The translations under genes and the position numbers were made by a program. From positions 124,001 to 188,000 of the forward strand of contig NZ_VSJK01000006.1 of assembly GCF_008085915.1 (NCBI RefSeq): a stretch of DNA of 64,000 nt, given 5' to 3'. Below are positions 1 to 8,969 of the stretch, in pieces; position 1 is the stretch's first letter, and each line of letters starts with the position of its first letter. The notes beneath the pieces are model-generated. The model was not told the origin of the DNA. It searched no databases and saw nothing but the letters and a program-made list of their open reading frames with translations. The stretch comes from Oceaniovalibus sp. ACAM 378 (GTDB lineage Bacteria > Pseudomonadota > Alphaproteobacteria > Rhodobacterales > Rhodobacteraceae).

Positions 1-29
1 ATAACACGCGATTGAAAGAGGTGAGCAAA

Positions 30-257
30 ATGACAGACAATTTCGGACTGCCACATGATGCGCTCGTCAACACGGTCTATGTGCGTTCGGTAAAGGTGGG
101 TGATCTGCCAGCCGATGTACAGGATCAGGCCGACGGGCTGGACGAGATCTATGCCGTCCACAATGCCGACGGCGACCGGCTTGCGCTGGTGCGTGACCGG
201 CAACTGGCCTTTATCGTGGCCCGCCAGAATGACATGGCGCCGGTCAGCGTGCACTGA
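30..257 (+). CDS. DUF1150 family protein
   Basis: A 75-residue acidic protein of the DUF1150 type, a small family found mainly in alphaproteobacteria and often next to small heat-shock protein genes. Its function is unknown. The ATG at 30 is preferred over upstream TTG (12) and GTG (21) codons in the same frame because GAGGTG lies just ahead of it at a normal distance. The family-like core is the stretch LDEIYAVHNADGDRLALV, followed by a short basic/hydrophobic tail. There are no membrane segments or signal peptide. Anything upstream, such as an hsp20 partner, lies outside the window. Confidence 0.75.
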   Translation: MTDNFGLPHDALVNTVYVRSVKVGDLPADVQDQADGLDEIYAVHNADGDRLALVRDRQLAFIVARQNDMAPVSVH

Positions 258-285
258 GCCACAGCGCCTCGTATCGGCCCAAAAA

Positions 286-311
286 GCCACGCATGGATGT
301 GCGTGCGTGGC
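286..311 (+). terminator. weak stem-loop after DUF1150 gene
   Basis: GCCACGCA (286-293) pairs with TGCGTGGC (304-311) around a 10-nt loop, 29 nt after the DUF1150 stop. There is no T-run, so factor-independent termination is doubtful. Confidence 0.3.
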
Positions 312-412
312 GCAAGTGCACGAGGCGTGACCGGCCGGTGTAAAATTTGACCGGGCCGTAACAGGTTCGGTCGAATATATTTCAAACCTCCCGATATGTT
401 CGCACCCGGCGG

Positions 413-464
413 GACAATGTGCCGCTCATTGATCCGGCGACAATGTGCCGCTCATTGATCCGGC
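413..464. repeat. perfect 26-bp tandem duplication upstream of glcB
   Basis: The 26 nt at 413-438 are repeated exactly at 439-464 with no spacer; each copy begins GACAATGTGCCGC. The pair lies about 100 bp before the glcB start, inside the 310-bp gap 258-567, which otherwise shows only the weak hairpin at 286-311. It could be a recent slippage duplication or a doubled regulator site; the sequence does not decide. Confidence 0.85.
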
Positions 465-567
465 ATAGGGCGCCGCCCCGTGCTTGGCGGTTTTGCCGGT
501 CTTCGCCCATTGTCCTTACCGGTACGCCGCCCTAGTGTGCCGCGCGATACAATACAGAGGGTGAGCA

Positions 568-2706
568 ATGGCAAATCGGGTTGAACGGCAGGGATTGCAG
601 GTGGATGCGGATCTGGCTGCGTTTGTCGAGGATCGGGCATTGCCCGGCACGGACGTTGCGCCAGAGACATTCTGGTCGGGCTTTTCGGCACTGGTCCATG
701 ACTTCGGACCCGAAAACCGCGCCCTGTTGGAAAAGCGCGCCACGTTGCAGGCGCAGATCGATGACTGGCACCTGCGGCACCGCAATCAGCCCCATGATCA
801 CCAAGCTTATAAGACCTTCCTGACTGATATCGGCTATCTATTGCCCGAAGGTGGAGATTTCACCATCGATACGGGCAATACCGACCCGGAGATCGCACGG
901 ATTCCGGGGCCACAGCTTGTGGTGCCGATCACCAACGCCCGATATGCCCTGAACGCCGCCAATGCCCGTTGGGGCAGCATGTATGATGCGCTGTACGGCA
1001 CCGATGCCATGGGCAGCGCCCCGCCAAAGGGTCCTTTTGACCGGGGTCGTGGCGCGCGTGTCGTGGCCCGGGCGCGGGTGTTTCTTGACGATTCCTTTCC
1101 GATTCAGGGCGGCAGCCATGTGGATGCGCGGCGCTATCACGTCCATGACGGTGCGCTTTTGATCGACGATATGCCGCTGGCCCAGCCCGAGAAATTCGCT
1201 GGCTATCGGGGAAATCCCCGCGCGCCCGAGGCGGTGTTGCTGGTCAACAACGGATTGCACGCCGAACTGGTGTTCGACCGCACGCATATGATCGGCGCAC
1301 GGGATCAGGCCGGCCTTGCCGATATCCGTCTGGAAAGCGCGGTTTCGGCGATCATGGATTGCGAAGATTCAGTTGCCTGCGTTGATGCCGAGGATAAAAT
1401 TCAGGCCTATTCCAACTGGCTGGGCCTGATGGATGGCACGCTGGAAGAAGCATTCGACAAGGGCGGCAAGACGGTCACCCGGCGTCTGAATCCTGACCTG
1501 ACATACACCGCGCCGGGGGGCGGCGACATCACGGTCAAGGGCCGTGCGCTGATGCTGGTGCGCAATGTTGGCCATCTGATGACCAACCCCGCGATTTTGG
1601 ATCGCGACGGGAACGAGGTGTTCGAGGGTCTGATGGACGCCATGCTGACCACCCTGATCGCGATGCACGACCTGAAGGCCGAGGGCGGCAATTCGCTGCA
1701 CGGATCCGTCTATGTGGTGAAACCCAAGATGCACGGCCCCGAGGAAGTCGCCTTTGCCGACCGCATCTTTACCCATGTGGAAAAGGTGCTGGGCCTGCCT
1801 GCCAATACTGTCAAGCTGGGCATCATGGACGAAGAGCGGCGCACCTCGGTGAACCTCAAGCAATGTATCCGCGCTGCGAAATCGCGGGTCGCCTTCATCA
1901 ACACCGGTTTTCTTGACCGCACGGGTGACGAAATTCACACCTCGATCGAGGCCGGGCCATTCTCGCGCAAGGATTTCATCAAGCGCAAAGCCTGGATCGG
2001 CGGCTATGAAGACCGCAATGTCGATATCGGGCTGGAATGCGGGCTGTCGGGCCGCGCGCAGATCGGCAAAGGCATGTGGGCCATGCCCGACCTGATGGCG
2101 GCGATGCTGGAAGCCAAGATCGAACACCCCAAGGCTGGCGCAAACTGTGCATGGGTGCCATCGCCCACTGCCGCCACGTTGCATGCGCTACACTATCACA
2201 AGATCGATGTGTTTGCCGTGCAGGACCGCCTGAAAAAGGGCGGGCGCCGGGCGCATGTGGACACGATTCTGGATATTCCGCTCGCCACCCACCGCAAATG
2301 GTCCGAAGATCAGATCCTGCGCGAGGTCGAGAACAACGCTCAGGGCATTCTGGGCTATGTGGTGCGCTGGATCGATCAGGGCGTCGGTTGCTCCAAGGTG
2401 CCCGATCTGAACGACGTCGGTTTGATGGAAGACCGCGCCACTTGCCGCATCTCGGCGCAGCATATTGCCAACTGGTTGCTCCACGAGGTCGTCAGCGAAG
2501 ATCAGGTGATGACCACGATGAAAAAGATGGCGGCGGTGGTCGACCGGCAGAATGCCGACGACCCGGCCTATCGACCGATGGCACCGGGGTTTGACGGGAT
2601 CGCGTGGCAGGCGGCCTGTGATCTGGTGTTCAAGGGGCGTGAACAACCCTCGGGCTATACCGAGCCGGTTTTGCACGCGCGTCGTTTGCAGCTCAAGGCA
2701 CAGTGA
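568..2706 (+). CDS. glcB: malate synthase G
   Basis: Condenses glyoxylate with acetyl-CoA to malate in the glyoxylate cycle and glycolate use. At 712 residues it has the length of the monomeric class G enzyme (about 720) rather than class A (about 530). Visible family blocks are [15 protein letters not shown] near residue 262, [18 protein letters not shown] near 490, [20 protein letters not shown] near 525, and [12 protein letters not shown] near 620, which should carry the catalytic Asp. GTGAGCA precedes the ATG. The gene stands alone: its neighbours are not glyoxylate-cycle genes, and no isocitrate lyase is in the window. Confidence 0.97.
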   Translation: MANRVERQGLQVDADLAAFVEDRALPGTDVAPETFWSGFSALVHDFGPENRALLEKRATLQAQIDDWHLRHRNQPHDHQAYKTFLTDIGYLLPEGGDFTIDTGNTDPEIARIPGPQLVVPITNARYALNAANARWGSMYDALYGTDAMGSAPPKGPFDRGRGARVVARARVFLDDSFPIQGGSHVDARRYHVHDGALLIDDMPLAQPEKFAGYRGNPRAPEAVLLVNNGLHAELVFDRTHMIGARDQAGLADIRLESAVSAIMDCEDSVACVDAEDKIQAYSNWLGLMDGTLEEAFDKGGKTVTRRLNPDLTYTAPGGGDITVKGRALMLVRNVGHLMTNPAILDRDGNEVFEGLMDAMLTTLIAMHDLKAEGGNSLHGSVYVVKPKMHGPEEVAFADRIFTHVEKVLGLPANTVKLGIMDEERRTSVNLKQCIRAAKSRVAFINTGFLDRTGDEIHTSIEAGPFSRKDFIKRKAWIGGYEDRNVDIGLECGLSGRAQIGKGMWAMPDLMAAMLEAKIEHPKAGANCAWVPSPTAATLHALHYHKIDVFAVQDRLKKGGRRAHVDTILDIPLATHRKWSEDQILREVENNAQGILGYVVRWIDQGVGCSKVPDLNDVGLMEDRATCRISAQHIANWLLHEVVSEDQVMTTMKKMAAVVDRQNADDPAYRPMAPGFDGIAWQAACDLVFKGREQPSGYTEPVLHARRLQLKAQ

Positions 2707-2712
2707 CATGGC

Positions 2713-2755
2713 GGCCGATGTCTGGACCCTGTGCATGGCACAGATGACATCGGCC
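2713..2755. other. nested stem-loop after glcB
   Basis: Outer arms GGCCGATGTC (2713-2722) and GACATCGGCC (2746-2755) match perfectly. Between them CTGTGC (2729-2734) and GCACAG (2738-2743) form a second stem with a 3-nt loop. It starts 7 nt after the glcB stop and lacks a following T-run, so it may protect the 3' end or act as a Rho-linked element rather than an intrinsic terminator. Confidence 0.55.
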
Positions 2756-2838
2756 TCCGTCCACCGCGCTGGCATAGCCTTGAACCATAACGCCGACACG
2801 CCCGAGGCGGGGCGCCAACCTTTCGGTTCCTATTTCTG

Positions 2839-4602
2839 ATGACTGAGACACGACTGATCTGGGTGGCGCTTGGCGCGCTTGTTCTGGTGTATCACCTTGG
2901 CCTTGTTGCGTGGGGGCTGGTGCCCAACCTTGTGGCCCGGCCTTTGCACATGGCCGTTATCCTGCCGTTTGTCTTTGTTGCCGGAACGACGGGCCGGAGG
3001 CGGATCGCCGGTGCGATGATTGCCGGGATCGGCATTGTGCTGTGTGGCTGGATCGCCTGGAACCATGACGCTCTGCGCAACCAATACGGATTTCTGGAAG
3101 GGCCGGGCCAGATGGCCATGGCCTTTGCCCTGCTGGCCATCGCTCTGGAGGGCGCGCGTCGGGCGATCGGCTGGCCCTTGCCAATGGTTGCGCTGAGCGC
3201 GCTGCTTTATGGGCTGTTCGGTCAGTATATCCCGGGCGAGTTTGGCCATTCGGGCACGCCGCTGGCCAGCTTTCTGGGCACCATGACGATAGCCGAGGGC
3301 GGGTTGTGGGGCAGTCTGACCGGGGTTTCCGTCGGCGTTGTCGCGGTTTTCGTGATCTTCGGCGCGGTCCTGAACGCCGGTGAGGCCGGGCAGGGATTCA
3401 TGAACGTCGCCGCCGCAGCCGCCGGTCGGTTGAACGGTGGTGCGGCCAAGGTTTCGGTGCTGTCGTCAGCGCTGTTCGGCTCGATCTCGGGATCGGCCAG
3501 CGCCAATGTGGCAAGCACCGGCGCGATCACCCTGCCGGCGATGACCAAGCTCGGCTATCCCAAACGGCTCAGCGCGGCTGTCGAAGCGGTCGCATCCTCG
3601 GGCGGGCAGATCATGCCGCCGCTGATGGGGGCAGGGGCCTTTGTCATGGTGGAACTGACCGGGATTTCCTATTCCCAGATCATGATCGCCGCGATCCTGC
3701 CTGCGATCTTGTATTTTCTTGCCGTCTGGATGGGCATCAACGCCTATGCCCAGCGGATCGACCTCAAGGGTGTGCCCGAGGATCAGCGTCCGGACGCGCG
3801 GGCGATCCTGATCACGTCGGGGTTCTTTCTGGTGCCGTTCACGGTGCTGTTGTTCAGCATGTTCGTGCTTGGCTTTACGCCGCAGTATTCCGCCGCGCTG
3901 GCGGTCCTGACCGGTGCCGCGCTGCTGTTCTTTGACGCGCGCCCCGCCTTTGATGTGCGTCAGGGGCTGGAGCGTCTGGCCGGGGCCTGTGTCTCTGTCG
4001 GGCGGCAGGTGGCAATGATCGGCTCGATCATCATCTGCGCCTCCATCGTCATCGGCGTGCTCGGGATCACCGGTCTGGGGGTCAAGCTGACCTCGGTCAT
4101 CCTGTCAGGTGCCGGGGGCATGTTGTGGCCGGCGCTGTTGCTGACCGCGCTGGCCTGTCTTTTGCTGGGGATGGAGGTGCCGACGACCGCCGCCTATGTG
4201 ATCTGCGTTTCCGTTGCCGGGCCGGCGCTGTCGAAACTGGGGGTGGAGCCATTGCAGGCGCATCTGTTTGTGTTCTGGTTCGCACTGCTGTCGACGATCA
4301 CGCCACCGGTTTGTGGCGCGGTGTTCATTGCCGCCGGGATGGTCGGTGAAAACTGGCTTAAGGTGGCGCTGACCGCGATGGCGCTGGGCGTCGGGTTGTA
4401 CCTGATTCCGCTGGGAATGATCGCGAACCCGAATCTGATCCGTCTGGGCGAAGTGCCGTTGCTGGCGCTCTGGGCCTTTGTGCGGGTTGGGGTTGGACTG
4501 TCGCTGATCTCTTACGGTTTGATCGGGCGGGGCGGAGTGGCGCGGCGCGGATTGCTGCTCGTGGGTGGCATGTTCTGCATCTTTGCCAAAGGCATTCTGT
4601 AG
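2839..4602 (+). CDS. TRAP transporter fused permease (4TM/12TM, TAXI type)
   Basis: Inner-membrane protein of 587 residues in which the small (DctQ-like, 4TM) and large (DctM-like, 12TM) TRAP permease subunits form one chain, the arrangement typical of TAXI-type systems. Hydrophobic segments run almost continuously. Conserved large-subunit blocks include SALFGSISGSASANVASTG near residue 210 and PLMGAGAFVMVELTGISY near 255. Such permeases need a periplasmic TAXI binding protein, and none is encoded on either side, so the substrate cannot be inferred and the partner must lie elsewhere. The ATG follows the glcB hairpin; the MFS gene starts 113 bp downstream. Confidence 0.9.
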   Translation: MTETRLIWVALGALVLVYHLGLVAWGLVPNLVARPLHMAVILPFVFVAGTTGRRRIAGAMIAGIGIVLCGWIAWNHDALRNQYGFLEGPGQMAMAFALLAIALEGARRAIGWPLPMVALSALLYGLFGQYIPGEFGHSGTPLASFLGTMTIAEGGLWGSLTGVSVGVVAVFVIFGAVLNAGEAGQGFMNVAAAAAGRLNGGAAKVSVLSSALFGSISGSASANVASTGAITLPAMTKLGYPKRLSAAVEAVASSGGQIMPPLMGAGAFVMVELTGISYSQIMIAAILPAILYFLAVWMGINAYAQRIDLKGVPEDQRPDARAILITSGFFLVPFTVLLFSMFVLGFTPQYSAALAVLTGAALLFFDARPAFDVRQGLERLAGACVSVGRQVAMIGSIIICASIVIGVLGITGLGVKLTSVILSGAGGMLWPALLLTALACLLLGMEVPTTAAYVICVSVAGPALSKLGVEPLQAHLFVFWFALLSTITPPVCGAVFIAAGMVGENWLKVALTAMALGVGLYLIPLGMIANPNLIRLGEVPLLALWAFVRVGVGLSLISYGLIGRGGVARRGLLLVGGMFCIFAKGIL

Positions 4603-4715
4603 AATACCGGGCCAGGCCGATCCACCACAGGCGGCGAAAGAACCGCCCGCGCGGCGCCCTTGCCATTGCGCCCACCCGCGCAACCGGGTTTTATCCACGC
4701 CAACCCGGGGGGCAC

Positions 4716-6053
4716 ATGTCCGAGATCACTCAACGCAAGCGTATCTGGGGCTGGTTCTTCTTTGACTGGGCCAGCCAACCGTACAACACCCTGCTGCTGA
4801 CCTTTATATTCGGCCCCTATATCAATGAGTTGCTGGGCGACGGCAGCCGCGCCCAATCGGTCTGGGGGTTTGGGATCGGCGCGGCTGGTCTTGTCATCGC
4901 GCTGCTCGCGCCAGTACTGGGGGCGCTTGCCGACACCACGGGCAACCGGGTGCGCTGGATCTGGGGATTTTCTGTTCTCTATGTGGTCGGTGCGGCGGGG
5001 CTGTGGCTGGCGGCGCCGGGTGATTTCAACCTTCTTGTCGTAATGGGTTTCTTTGCGATCGGCCTGATCGGAATGGAGTTCGCGACGATTTTTACCAATT
5101 CGATGCTGCCCGAGCTGGGCGGGCGGGGGCAAATCGGGCGGATTTCCGGCAACGGCTGGGCCTTTGGCTATGTCGGGGGGCTGATCACGTTGGTCATCAT
5201 GTTGGTGTTCTTTGCCGAAAGCGGCACCACCGGCCTGACCTTTGTCGGACTGACACCACCCTTCGGGTTGGACCCGGCAATGCGCGAAGGTACGCGATTC
5301 GTCGGTCCGCTGACGGCGGTCTGGTACATCCTGTTCATGATCCCGTTCTTTGTCTGGGTGCGCGACCCCGCGCCGAAAAAGCCGCTGCCGGGGGCCGCGC
5401 GTATCGCCCTGCGCGGGCTGGTCGGGACGCTTCGCAACCTGCCGAAATCGCGCAGTCTGTTCGCCTATCTCGTGTCGTCGATGGTGTACCGCGATGCGCT
5501 GAACGGAATGTACACGTTCGGCGGCATATATGCGGCGGGCGTTCTGGGCTGGAGCGTGGTGGAAACCGGCATGTTTGGCATTGTCGCGATCATAGCCGGG
5601 GCGTTGTTCGCCTGGCTTGGCGGGCAGGCCGACAGCGCCTATGGGCCGAAACCGGTCATCGTGCTGTGCATTGTGGTGCTGACCGCGACGGCGATCGGAG
5701 TGGTGACGATCTACCCGGATTCCCTGTTCGGCATCGGTGTGGCCGAAGGATCGAACGCGCCCGATATCGCCTTCATGATCATGGGCGCGACCATCGGTGC
5801 GGCGGGCGGGGCGCTGCAGTCGGCCAGCCGGACGATGCTGGTGCGTCAGGCCGATCCCACCCGCATGACCGAGGCGTTCGGGCTGTATGCTCTGGCCGGC
5901 AAGGCGACATCTTTCATCGCCCCGCTACTGATCGGAATTGTCACATTTGTCAGCGGCAGCCAACAGATCGGCGTGTCGCCCTTAATTGTCCTTTTCGCTC
6001 TGGGCTTGATTCTGCTAGTCTGGGTCAAAAGCGACGGAGATCGAGCAGTATGA
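4716..6053 (+). CDS. MFS transporter, UMF1/Atg22-like
   Basis: A 445-residue inner-membrane permease with about 12 hydrophobic segments. The N-terminal block WGWFFFDWASQPYNTLLLTF is the signature of the UMF1 (Atg22-like) group of the major facilitator superfamily. Fungal Atg22 exports amino acids from the vacuole; the substrates of bacterial members are mostly unknown. Its stop overlaps the mepA start (ATGA at 6050-6053), so the two are probably translationally coupled, hinting at cell-envelope or peptidoglycan-fragment traffic, but that is inference only. Confidence 0.88.
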   Translation: MSEITQRKRIWGWFFFDWASQPYNTLLLTFIFGPYINELLGDGSRAQSVWGFGIGAAGLVIALLAPVLGALADTTGNRVRWIWGFSVLYVVGAAGLWLAAPGDFNLLVVMGFFAIGLIGMEFATIFTNSMLPELGGRGQIGRISGNGWAFGYVGGLITLVIMLVFFAESGTTGLTFVGLTPPFGLDPAMREGTRFVGPLTAVWYILFMIPFFVWVRDPAPKKPLPGAARIALRGLVGTLRNLPKSRSLFAYLVSSMVYRDALNGMYTFGGIYAAGVLGWSVVETGMFGIVAIIAGALFAWLGGQADSAYGPKPVIVLCIVVLTATAIGVVTIYPDSLFGIGVAEGSNAPDIAFMIMGATIGAAGGALQSASRTMLVRQADPTRMTEAFGLYALAGKATSFIAPLLIGIVTFVSGSQQIGVSPLIVLFALGLILLVWVKSDGDRAV

Positions 6054-6967
6054 GAGTTTTCAGACCCATTCTGGCGCTGGCCGTTCTGGCAGCGTTGGCG
6101 GCATGTGGTGGGCGCGACAGGCCCGGCACCGCCCTTCCCACCCCCGAATTCGCCGGAGACATTGTTTCGCGCAATGGTATTGCGAAACAGTTCTTTGGTG
6201 CCGAACGAAGCGGGTCATCGCAATCCCCTGCCGCCCATGGCTTTTATTCCAAGGGTTGTCTGGCGGGAGGGGCGCAACTGGTTGAAACCGGCCCCACCTG
6301 GCAGGCGATGCGGCTAAGCCGCAACCGCAACTGGGGCCATCCGGAAACCATCGATTACCTTCAGAAACTGTCGCGCAAGGCGGCGTCGCTGCCCGGCTGG
6401 GCGGGGCTTTATGTCGGTGATATCAGCCAGCCGCGCGGGGGTCCGATGCTGACCGGCCACGCCAGCCATCAGATCGGGCTGGACGCCGACATCTGGCTGC
6501 TGCCGCCGAACCGTCTGAACCTGACCTCGAATGAACGTGAAAACCTGTCGTCCGTTTCCCTGCGCCGCGCCAATGGTGCCTATACCAACGACAAATGGAC
6601 GCCGCAGCATATGGAACTGCTCAAGGCGGCGGCCAGCGATCCGCGGGTCGACCGGATTTTCATCTTTCCCGGCGCCAAGGTGAAAATGTGCAATGATGCC
6701 CAGGGGGACCGCTCGTGGCTGCGCAAGATCCGCCCGTATTACGGCCACCACTATCATTTCCATGTCCGTCTTTCCTGCCCCAGCGGAACCCCGGGCTGTG
6801 TAACGCAAGACACGGTGCCCGCGGGCGATGGCTGTGCCGAGGCGCAAAAGTGGGTGAATGACATCCTGAACCCGCCACCCGCCGATCCCAACTGGAAGCC
6901 CACGCCCAAGCGTGAAATCATGCTGGCCGACCTGCCGAGGCAATGCCAATCCGTCCTGTCGCGCTGA
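6050..6967 (+). CDS. mepA: penicillin-insensitive murein endopeptidase, lipoprotein
   Basis: Peptidase family M74, which cleaves D-Ala-meso-DAP cross-links in peptidoglycan. The 305-residue product starts with a lipoprotein signal (MRVFRPILALAVLAALAAC, lipid Cys19). The zinc-site motifs are present: GHASHQIGLDADIWL around residues 140-155 and GHHYHFHVRLSC around 230-241. The ATG at 6050 is chosen because it overlaps the preceding stop and opens directly into the signal peptide, although the frame is open much further upstream. The 3' end overlaps the next gene by 25 nt. Confidence 0.93.
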   Translation: MRVFRPILALAVLAALAACGGRDRPGTALPTPEFAGDIVSRNGIAKQFFGAERSGSSQSPAAHGFYSKGCLAGGAQLVETGPTWQAMRLSRNRNWGHPETIDYLQKLSRKAASLPGWAGLYVGDISQPRGGPMLTGHASHQIGLDADIWLLPPNRLNLTSNERENLSSVSLRRANGAYTNDKWTPQHMELLKAAASDPRVDRIFIFPGAKVKMCNDAQGDRSWLRKIRPYYGHHYHFHVRLSCPSGTPGCVTQDTVPAGDGCAEAQKWVNDILNPPPADPNWKPTPKREIMLADLPRQCQSVLSR

Positions 6968-7827
6968 TCTCTCTGATCCTGATGTTGCTTACGGCCCCGA
7001 TGGCATCCGCCGCCGGGGCCGAATTTGTTGGCCGGTTCGTCTGGAACACCGGATCGGAACATCACGGTGGGTATTCGGGGTTTGAACTGGATGCGACCGG
7101 CACCGGATTTGTCGCGCTGTCGGATCGCGGTTGGATCGCCACGGGAACCCTGACGCGCAAGGATGGTATTATCGACGGCGCGTCGCTGCTGAGTTTCAAT
7201 CGCCTGCGCGATCCCAAGGGCAATTCGGTGCCCACCAGCCGTGAAGACGCCGAAGGGCTGACCATGCGCCGTGACGGGCGGTTGTATGTGTCATTCGAAG
7301 GCTACGCCCGCGTCTGGACCTATGCGTCGGCCTCGTCCAAGGCTGCCTGGATTCCCCGCCACCCGGATTTCGCGGGAATGCAGGGCAATTCTTCGCTTGA
7401 AGCGCTGGCCATCGCCCCGGACGGTTCGCTGTATACCCTGCCGGAACGGTCGGGCGAGCGGTCGCGGCCCTTTCCGGTCTATCGGTGGAATGGACGGGTC
7501 TGGAGCCAACCTTTTACCCTTCCGCGCCGCGGCGACTTTCTGCCTGTGGGCGCTGATTTTGGACCGGATGGGCGGTTCTATCTGCTGGAACGTCGGTTCA
7601 GCGGCATCCTTGGGTTTTCCAGCCGGGTGCGGCGGTTTGATATTGTTGGCAACCGGATCGGCAACGAACAGCTGCTTCTGACCACCGGCAATCTGCGCCA
7701 TGACAATCTTGAAGGACTGGCAGTCTGGCGTGACAGCACAGGCGACATTCGGCTGACGATGATCTCTGACGACAATTTCAGTATTTTTCAGACCACCGAA
7801 ATTGTGGAATATCGCGTCATCGACTGA
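6943..7827 (+). CDS. secreted esterase-like activity of phytase family protein
   Basis: 294 residues with a clear signal peptide (about 1-24, ending MASAAGA). The mature part matches the beta-propeller family annotated as esterase-like activity of phytase (PF13449): HHGGYSGFELDATGTGFVALSDRG near the start, EDAEGLTMRRDGRLYVSFEG in the middle and HDNLEGLAVWRD near the end. It is probably periplasmic. The real substrate is unknown; the family name does not prove phytase activity. The start lies inside the 3' end of mepA. Confidence 0.85.
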   Translation: MPIRPVALISLILMLLTAPMASAAGAEFVGRFVWNTGSEHHGGYSGFELDATGTGFVALSDRGWIATGTLTRKDGIIDGASLLSFNRLRDPKGNSVPTSREDAEGLTMRRDGRLYVSFEGYARVWTYASASSKAAWIPRHPDFAGMQGNSSLEALAIAPDGSLYTLPERSGERSRPFPVYRWNGRVWSQPFTLPRRGDFLPVGADFGPDGRFYLLERRFSGILGFSSRVRRFDIVGNRIGNEQLLLTTGNLRHDNLEGLAVWRDSTGDIRLTMISDDNFSIFQTTEIVEYRVID

Positions 7828-7949
7828 CCCGTCGCACAGATTCCGCAGCGTCGAAACACTTGCAGGGGAGCGGCAACAGGCGTATCAGCCGGGCGTCCCG
7901 CCGCGTTTGGGGCCAAGTCTCCGAACCCCTTGTCAAAACGGAATCCATC

Positions 7950-8570
7950 ATGACCCGACTTCTTCCCGGCATCCTTGCCATGGCTGCGATCGTTCTGGCC
8001 AGCAACATTCTGGTGCAGTTCCTTTGGGGTGATTTTCTGACCCTTGGGGCGTTCACCTATCCTCTGGCGTTTCTGGTCACGGATGTGATGAACCGGGTTT
8101 ACGGCGCAGGCGTGGCGCGGCGCGTGGTGTTGGCCGGGTTCGTCACCGGAGTCGCCTGTTCGCTGATCGGCACCCAGATTTCCGGCGAGTTTGGCCCGTT
8201 GGTGACATGGCGCATTGCCCTTGCCTCGGGGTTGGCGTTTCTGGTGGCGCAACTCGCGGATGTGGCAATTTTCGACCGGTTGCGCGGTGGCGCGTGGTGG
8301 CGCGCGCCCCTGACCAGCACACTGGTCGGATCGGCGCTGGACACGGCTTTGTTCTTTACCGTCGCGTTCTCGGGCGCGCTGTCATTCATTGAGCCGGCCA
8401 ATGATGTGGCTTGGGCCAATGCCGCGGTGCCATTGCTGGGCATGGGGCCCGCGCTGCCGCTTTGGGTATCGTTGGGAATGGCGGACTGGGGCGTCAAGCT
8501 CGCCTTAGCGTTGATTGCGCTGGTTCCGTTTCGCCTTATCGTTAGGCGAATGTTACCAAGAGCGGTCTAA
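7950..8570 (+). CDS. yhhQ: queuosine precursor transporter (YhhQ/VUT family)
   Basis: A 206-residue inner-membrane protein with about six hydrophobic segments. The block FTYPLAFLVTDVMNRVYG near residue 37 is characteristic of the YhhQ (COG1738) family, which takes up the queuosine precursors preQ0/preQ1; the C-terminal LPLWVSLGMADWGVKLALALIALVPF also fits. The ATG at 7950 opens directly into the first membrane helix; the frame extends upstream without hydrophobic character. The 122-bp leader was inspected for a preQ1 riboswitch and none was recognised. Confidence 0.9.
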   Translation: MTRLLPGILAMAAIVLASNILVQFLWGDFLTLGAFTYPLAFLVTDVMNRVYGAGVARRVVLAGFVTGVACSLIGTQISGEFGPLVTWRIALASGLAFLVAQLADVAIFDRLRGGAWWRAPLTSTLVGSALDTALFFTVAFSGALSFIEPANDVAWANAAVPLLGMGPALPLWVSLGMADWGVKLALALIALVPFRLIVRRMLPRAV

Positions 8571-8639
8571 AACCGTTTGACATATATAACAATTGTGCAA
8601 GGCTCCCCCTATCGGCAACATTTGAAAGGAGGTGGTCTA

Positions 8640-8708
8640 GTGTCTAGAATGATCCAGGAGATCAAGGTCGGAACAGTCATGGGGGCCGTCGCCCAAAGGC
8701 AGTCTTGA
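8640..8708 (+). CDS. 22-residue ORF with extended Shine-Dalgarno; frame continues past TGA
   Basis: A GTG-started ORF encoding MSRMIQEIKVGTVMGAVAQR plus two residues. Its ribosome site GAAAGGAGGTG (8624-8634) is nearly a perfect complement of the 16S rRNA 3' end at optimal spacing, far stronger than any other in the window. After the TGA at 8706 the same frame stays open to 8810 and reads GQNIRDWASALTGPISAAFE and further protein-like residues. It may therefore be a genuine mini-protein, a small gene with a C-to-T nonsense change (CGA to TGA), or a recoded TGA. It begins 69 bp after yhhQ, with a hairpin at 8765-8797. Confidence 0.55.
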   Translation: MSRMIQEIKVGTVMGAVAQRQS

Positions 8709-8764
8709 GGGCAGAACATCCGTGACTGGGCTTCCGCTCTAACCGGGCCCATCTCCGCAGCATT

Positions 8765-8797
8765 CGAAGGGCCATCGTTTTTACGGTGGCCCTTTCG
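8765..8797 (+). terminator. stem-loop after the 8640 mini-ORF
   Basis: CGAAGGGCCATCG (8765-8777) pairs with CGGTGGCCCTTTCG (8784-8797), with one bulged base and one G-T pair, around loop TTTTTA; ATTTTC follows. It looks like the intrinsic terminator of a short transcript carrying the mini-ORF. Confidence 0.6.
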
Positions 8798-8969
8798 ATT
8801 TTCGGCGTGACGGTGTCGTGGTCAATGGCCGTTGAACCGGACAGTGATTTTCGGCTCTGGTCTGGCAAGGTTGCCCGATGTGAGTCATATACGGCCAAGC
8901 AATTCCCCCCATGCATTCGATGCCGCGGCGACCAACGCGCCGGATGCGATACAGCAACAGGACCGCGCG

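Noticed and set aside
7828-7949. Possible preQ1 riboswitch before the YhhQ-type transporter
   Set aside because: Looked for the short preQ1-I/II/III patterns in the 122-bp leader; none recognisable.
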